The translations under genes and the position numbers were made by a program. A stretch of 64,000 bases of DNA from contig NC_057863.1 in the NCBI RefSeq assembly GCF_019393635.1, forward strand, positions 625,765,291 through 625,829,290. The letters are read 5' to 3'. The notes beneath the pieces were generated by a model. It saw nothing but the letters and a program-made list of their open reading frames with translations, searched no databases and was not told the DNA's origin. The DNA comes from Dromiciops gliroides. Lineage: Eukaryota > Chordata > Mammalia > Microbiotheria > Microbiotheriidae. Positions 63,600 through 64,000 of the stretch are shown piece by piece; within the stretch, counting starts at the first letter, position 1, and each line of letters starts with the position of its first letter.

Positions 63600-63925
63600 C
63601 TCTCCTTTGTCTCTGTTCCTCTTTCTCTCTGTTGATTTTATATGTCTCTTTGCATCTCTTTCTCTGTGTCTGTGTCTGTCTCTCTTCTTCCTTTCTGGTT
63701 TTCTTTCAATCTCCCCTGTTTCTCATGATCCCCTGTCCCTGTCTCCATCTCTCCACCTCTCCTTCTGTCTCTCTCTTCCACTGCTCCCTCTTTCTTTGTG
63801 TCTCTCAATCCCCCTCTGTCTCTCTTGCTCCCCCTCTCTCTGTCTCTGTTTCTCTACATCCCTTTCTCTATGTCTCTGTCTCATTCTTTCTGCCTCTTTC
63901 TGTCTCTGTCTCTCCTCCCCCTGCA
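63600..63925. repeat. pyrimidine-rich TCTCTGTC tract
   Basis: CTCTGTCTC/TCTCCATC variants over ~320 bp. Frames of 67-149 codons here are repeat translations. Confidence 0.93.
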
Positions 63926-64000
63926 CTGGCCCATATCGTTTAATGGTTAATAAGCTGCTAAACTGCCCCCTGCATATTAGATCCTGTGTCTCCCAATTAT

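Overview
This is a vertebrate nuclear window with no convincing intact protein-coding gene. It looks marsupial. It is saturated with one short tRNA-derived SINE (about 145 bp; + strand copies begin GGGGCAGCTAGGTGG and end in an A-tail after AATTGCCTCA) of the marsupial WSINE1/MAR type. It also holds longer MAR1/CORE-SINE copies, L1 and RTE/BovB-like LINEs, old L2, CR1/L3 and MIR-type debris, hAT remnants and several endogenous retrovirus LTRs. An Australian marsupial is favoured but cannot be proven here. SINE and LINE family names are assigned from memory of consensus motifs, not from a search.

Layout. 1-9 kb: a clipped LTR, L1 ends, a zinc-finger LINE tail, L2, many SINEs, an LTR fragment and a BovB-like LINE end. 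9-13.5 kb: CR1/L3-like and unassigned old repeats, a GAA/GGA tract and a hAT element. 14.7-20.7 kb: a decayed class I (gamma-like) provirus with both LTRs, a PPT, a splice donor, a gag start and an RNase H remnant; both LTRs carry the same SINE at the same site. 20.9-21.5 kb: a large TATC tract. 22-26 kb: L2 ends, SINE clusters and an LTR. 26-28.85 kb: the 5' half of an L1 on the minus strand, interrupted by an RPS12 processed pseudogene and a SINE. 29-34 kb: microsatellites, a 94-bp L1 5'-end insertion, a mostly repeat-free stretch with a possible exon, and a TAC repeat invaded by a solo LTR and a SINE. 35.5-36.6 kb: an LTR with a perfect 18-nt tRNA-Lys type primer site. 37-47 kb: mostly old repeats and single-copy-looking DNA. 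47.8-48.8 kb: two related LTRs 174 bp apart. 48.8-49.6 kb: a purine-rich tract. 50-64 kb: more SINEs, L2, an LTR and a (TTC)n run of about 50 units.

Most apparent ORFs are translations of SINEs or microsatellites. The best-supported unusual observations are the SINE fixed inside the LTRs of the 14.7-20.7 kb provirus, three places where two SINEs entered the same target site in succession, the RPS12 retrocopy inside L1 ORF1, the paired LTRs at 48 kb, an isolated 94-bp L1 5' end with its own target duplication, and an 81-bp near-identical inverted duplication between 32.3 and 39.6 kb.
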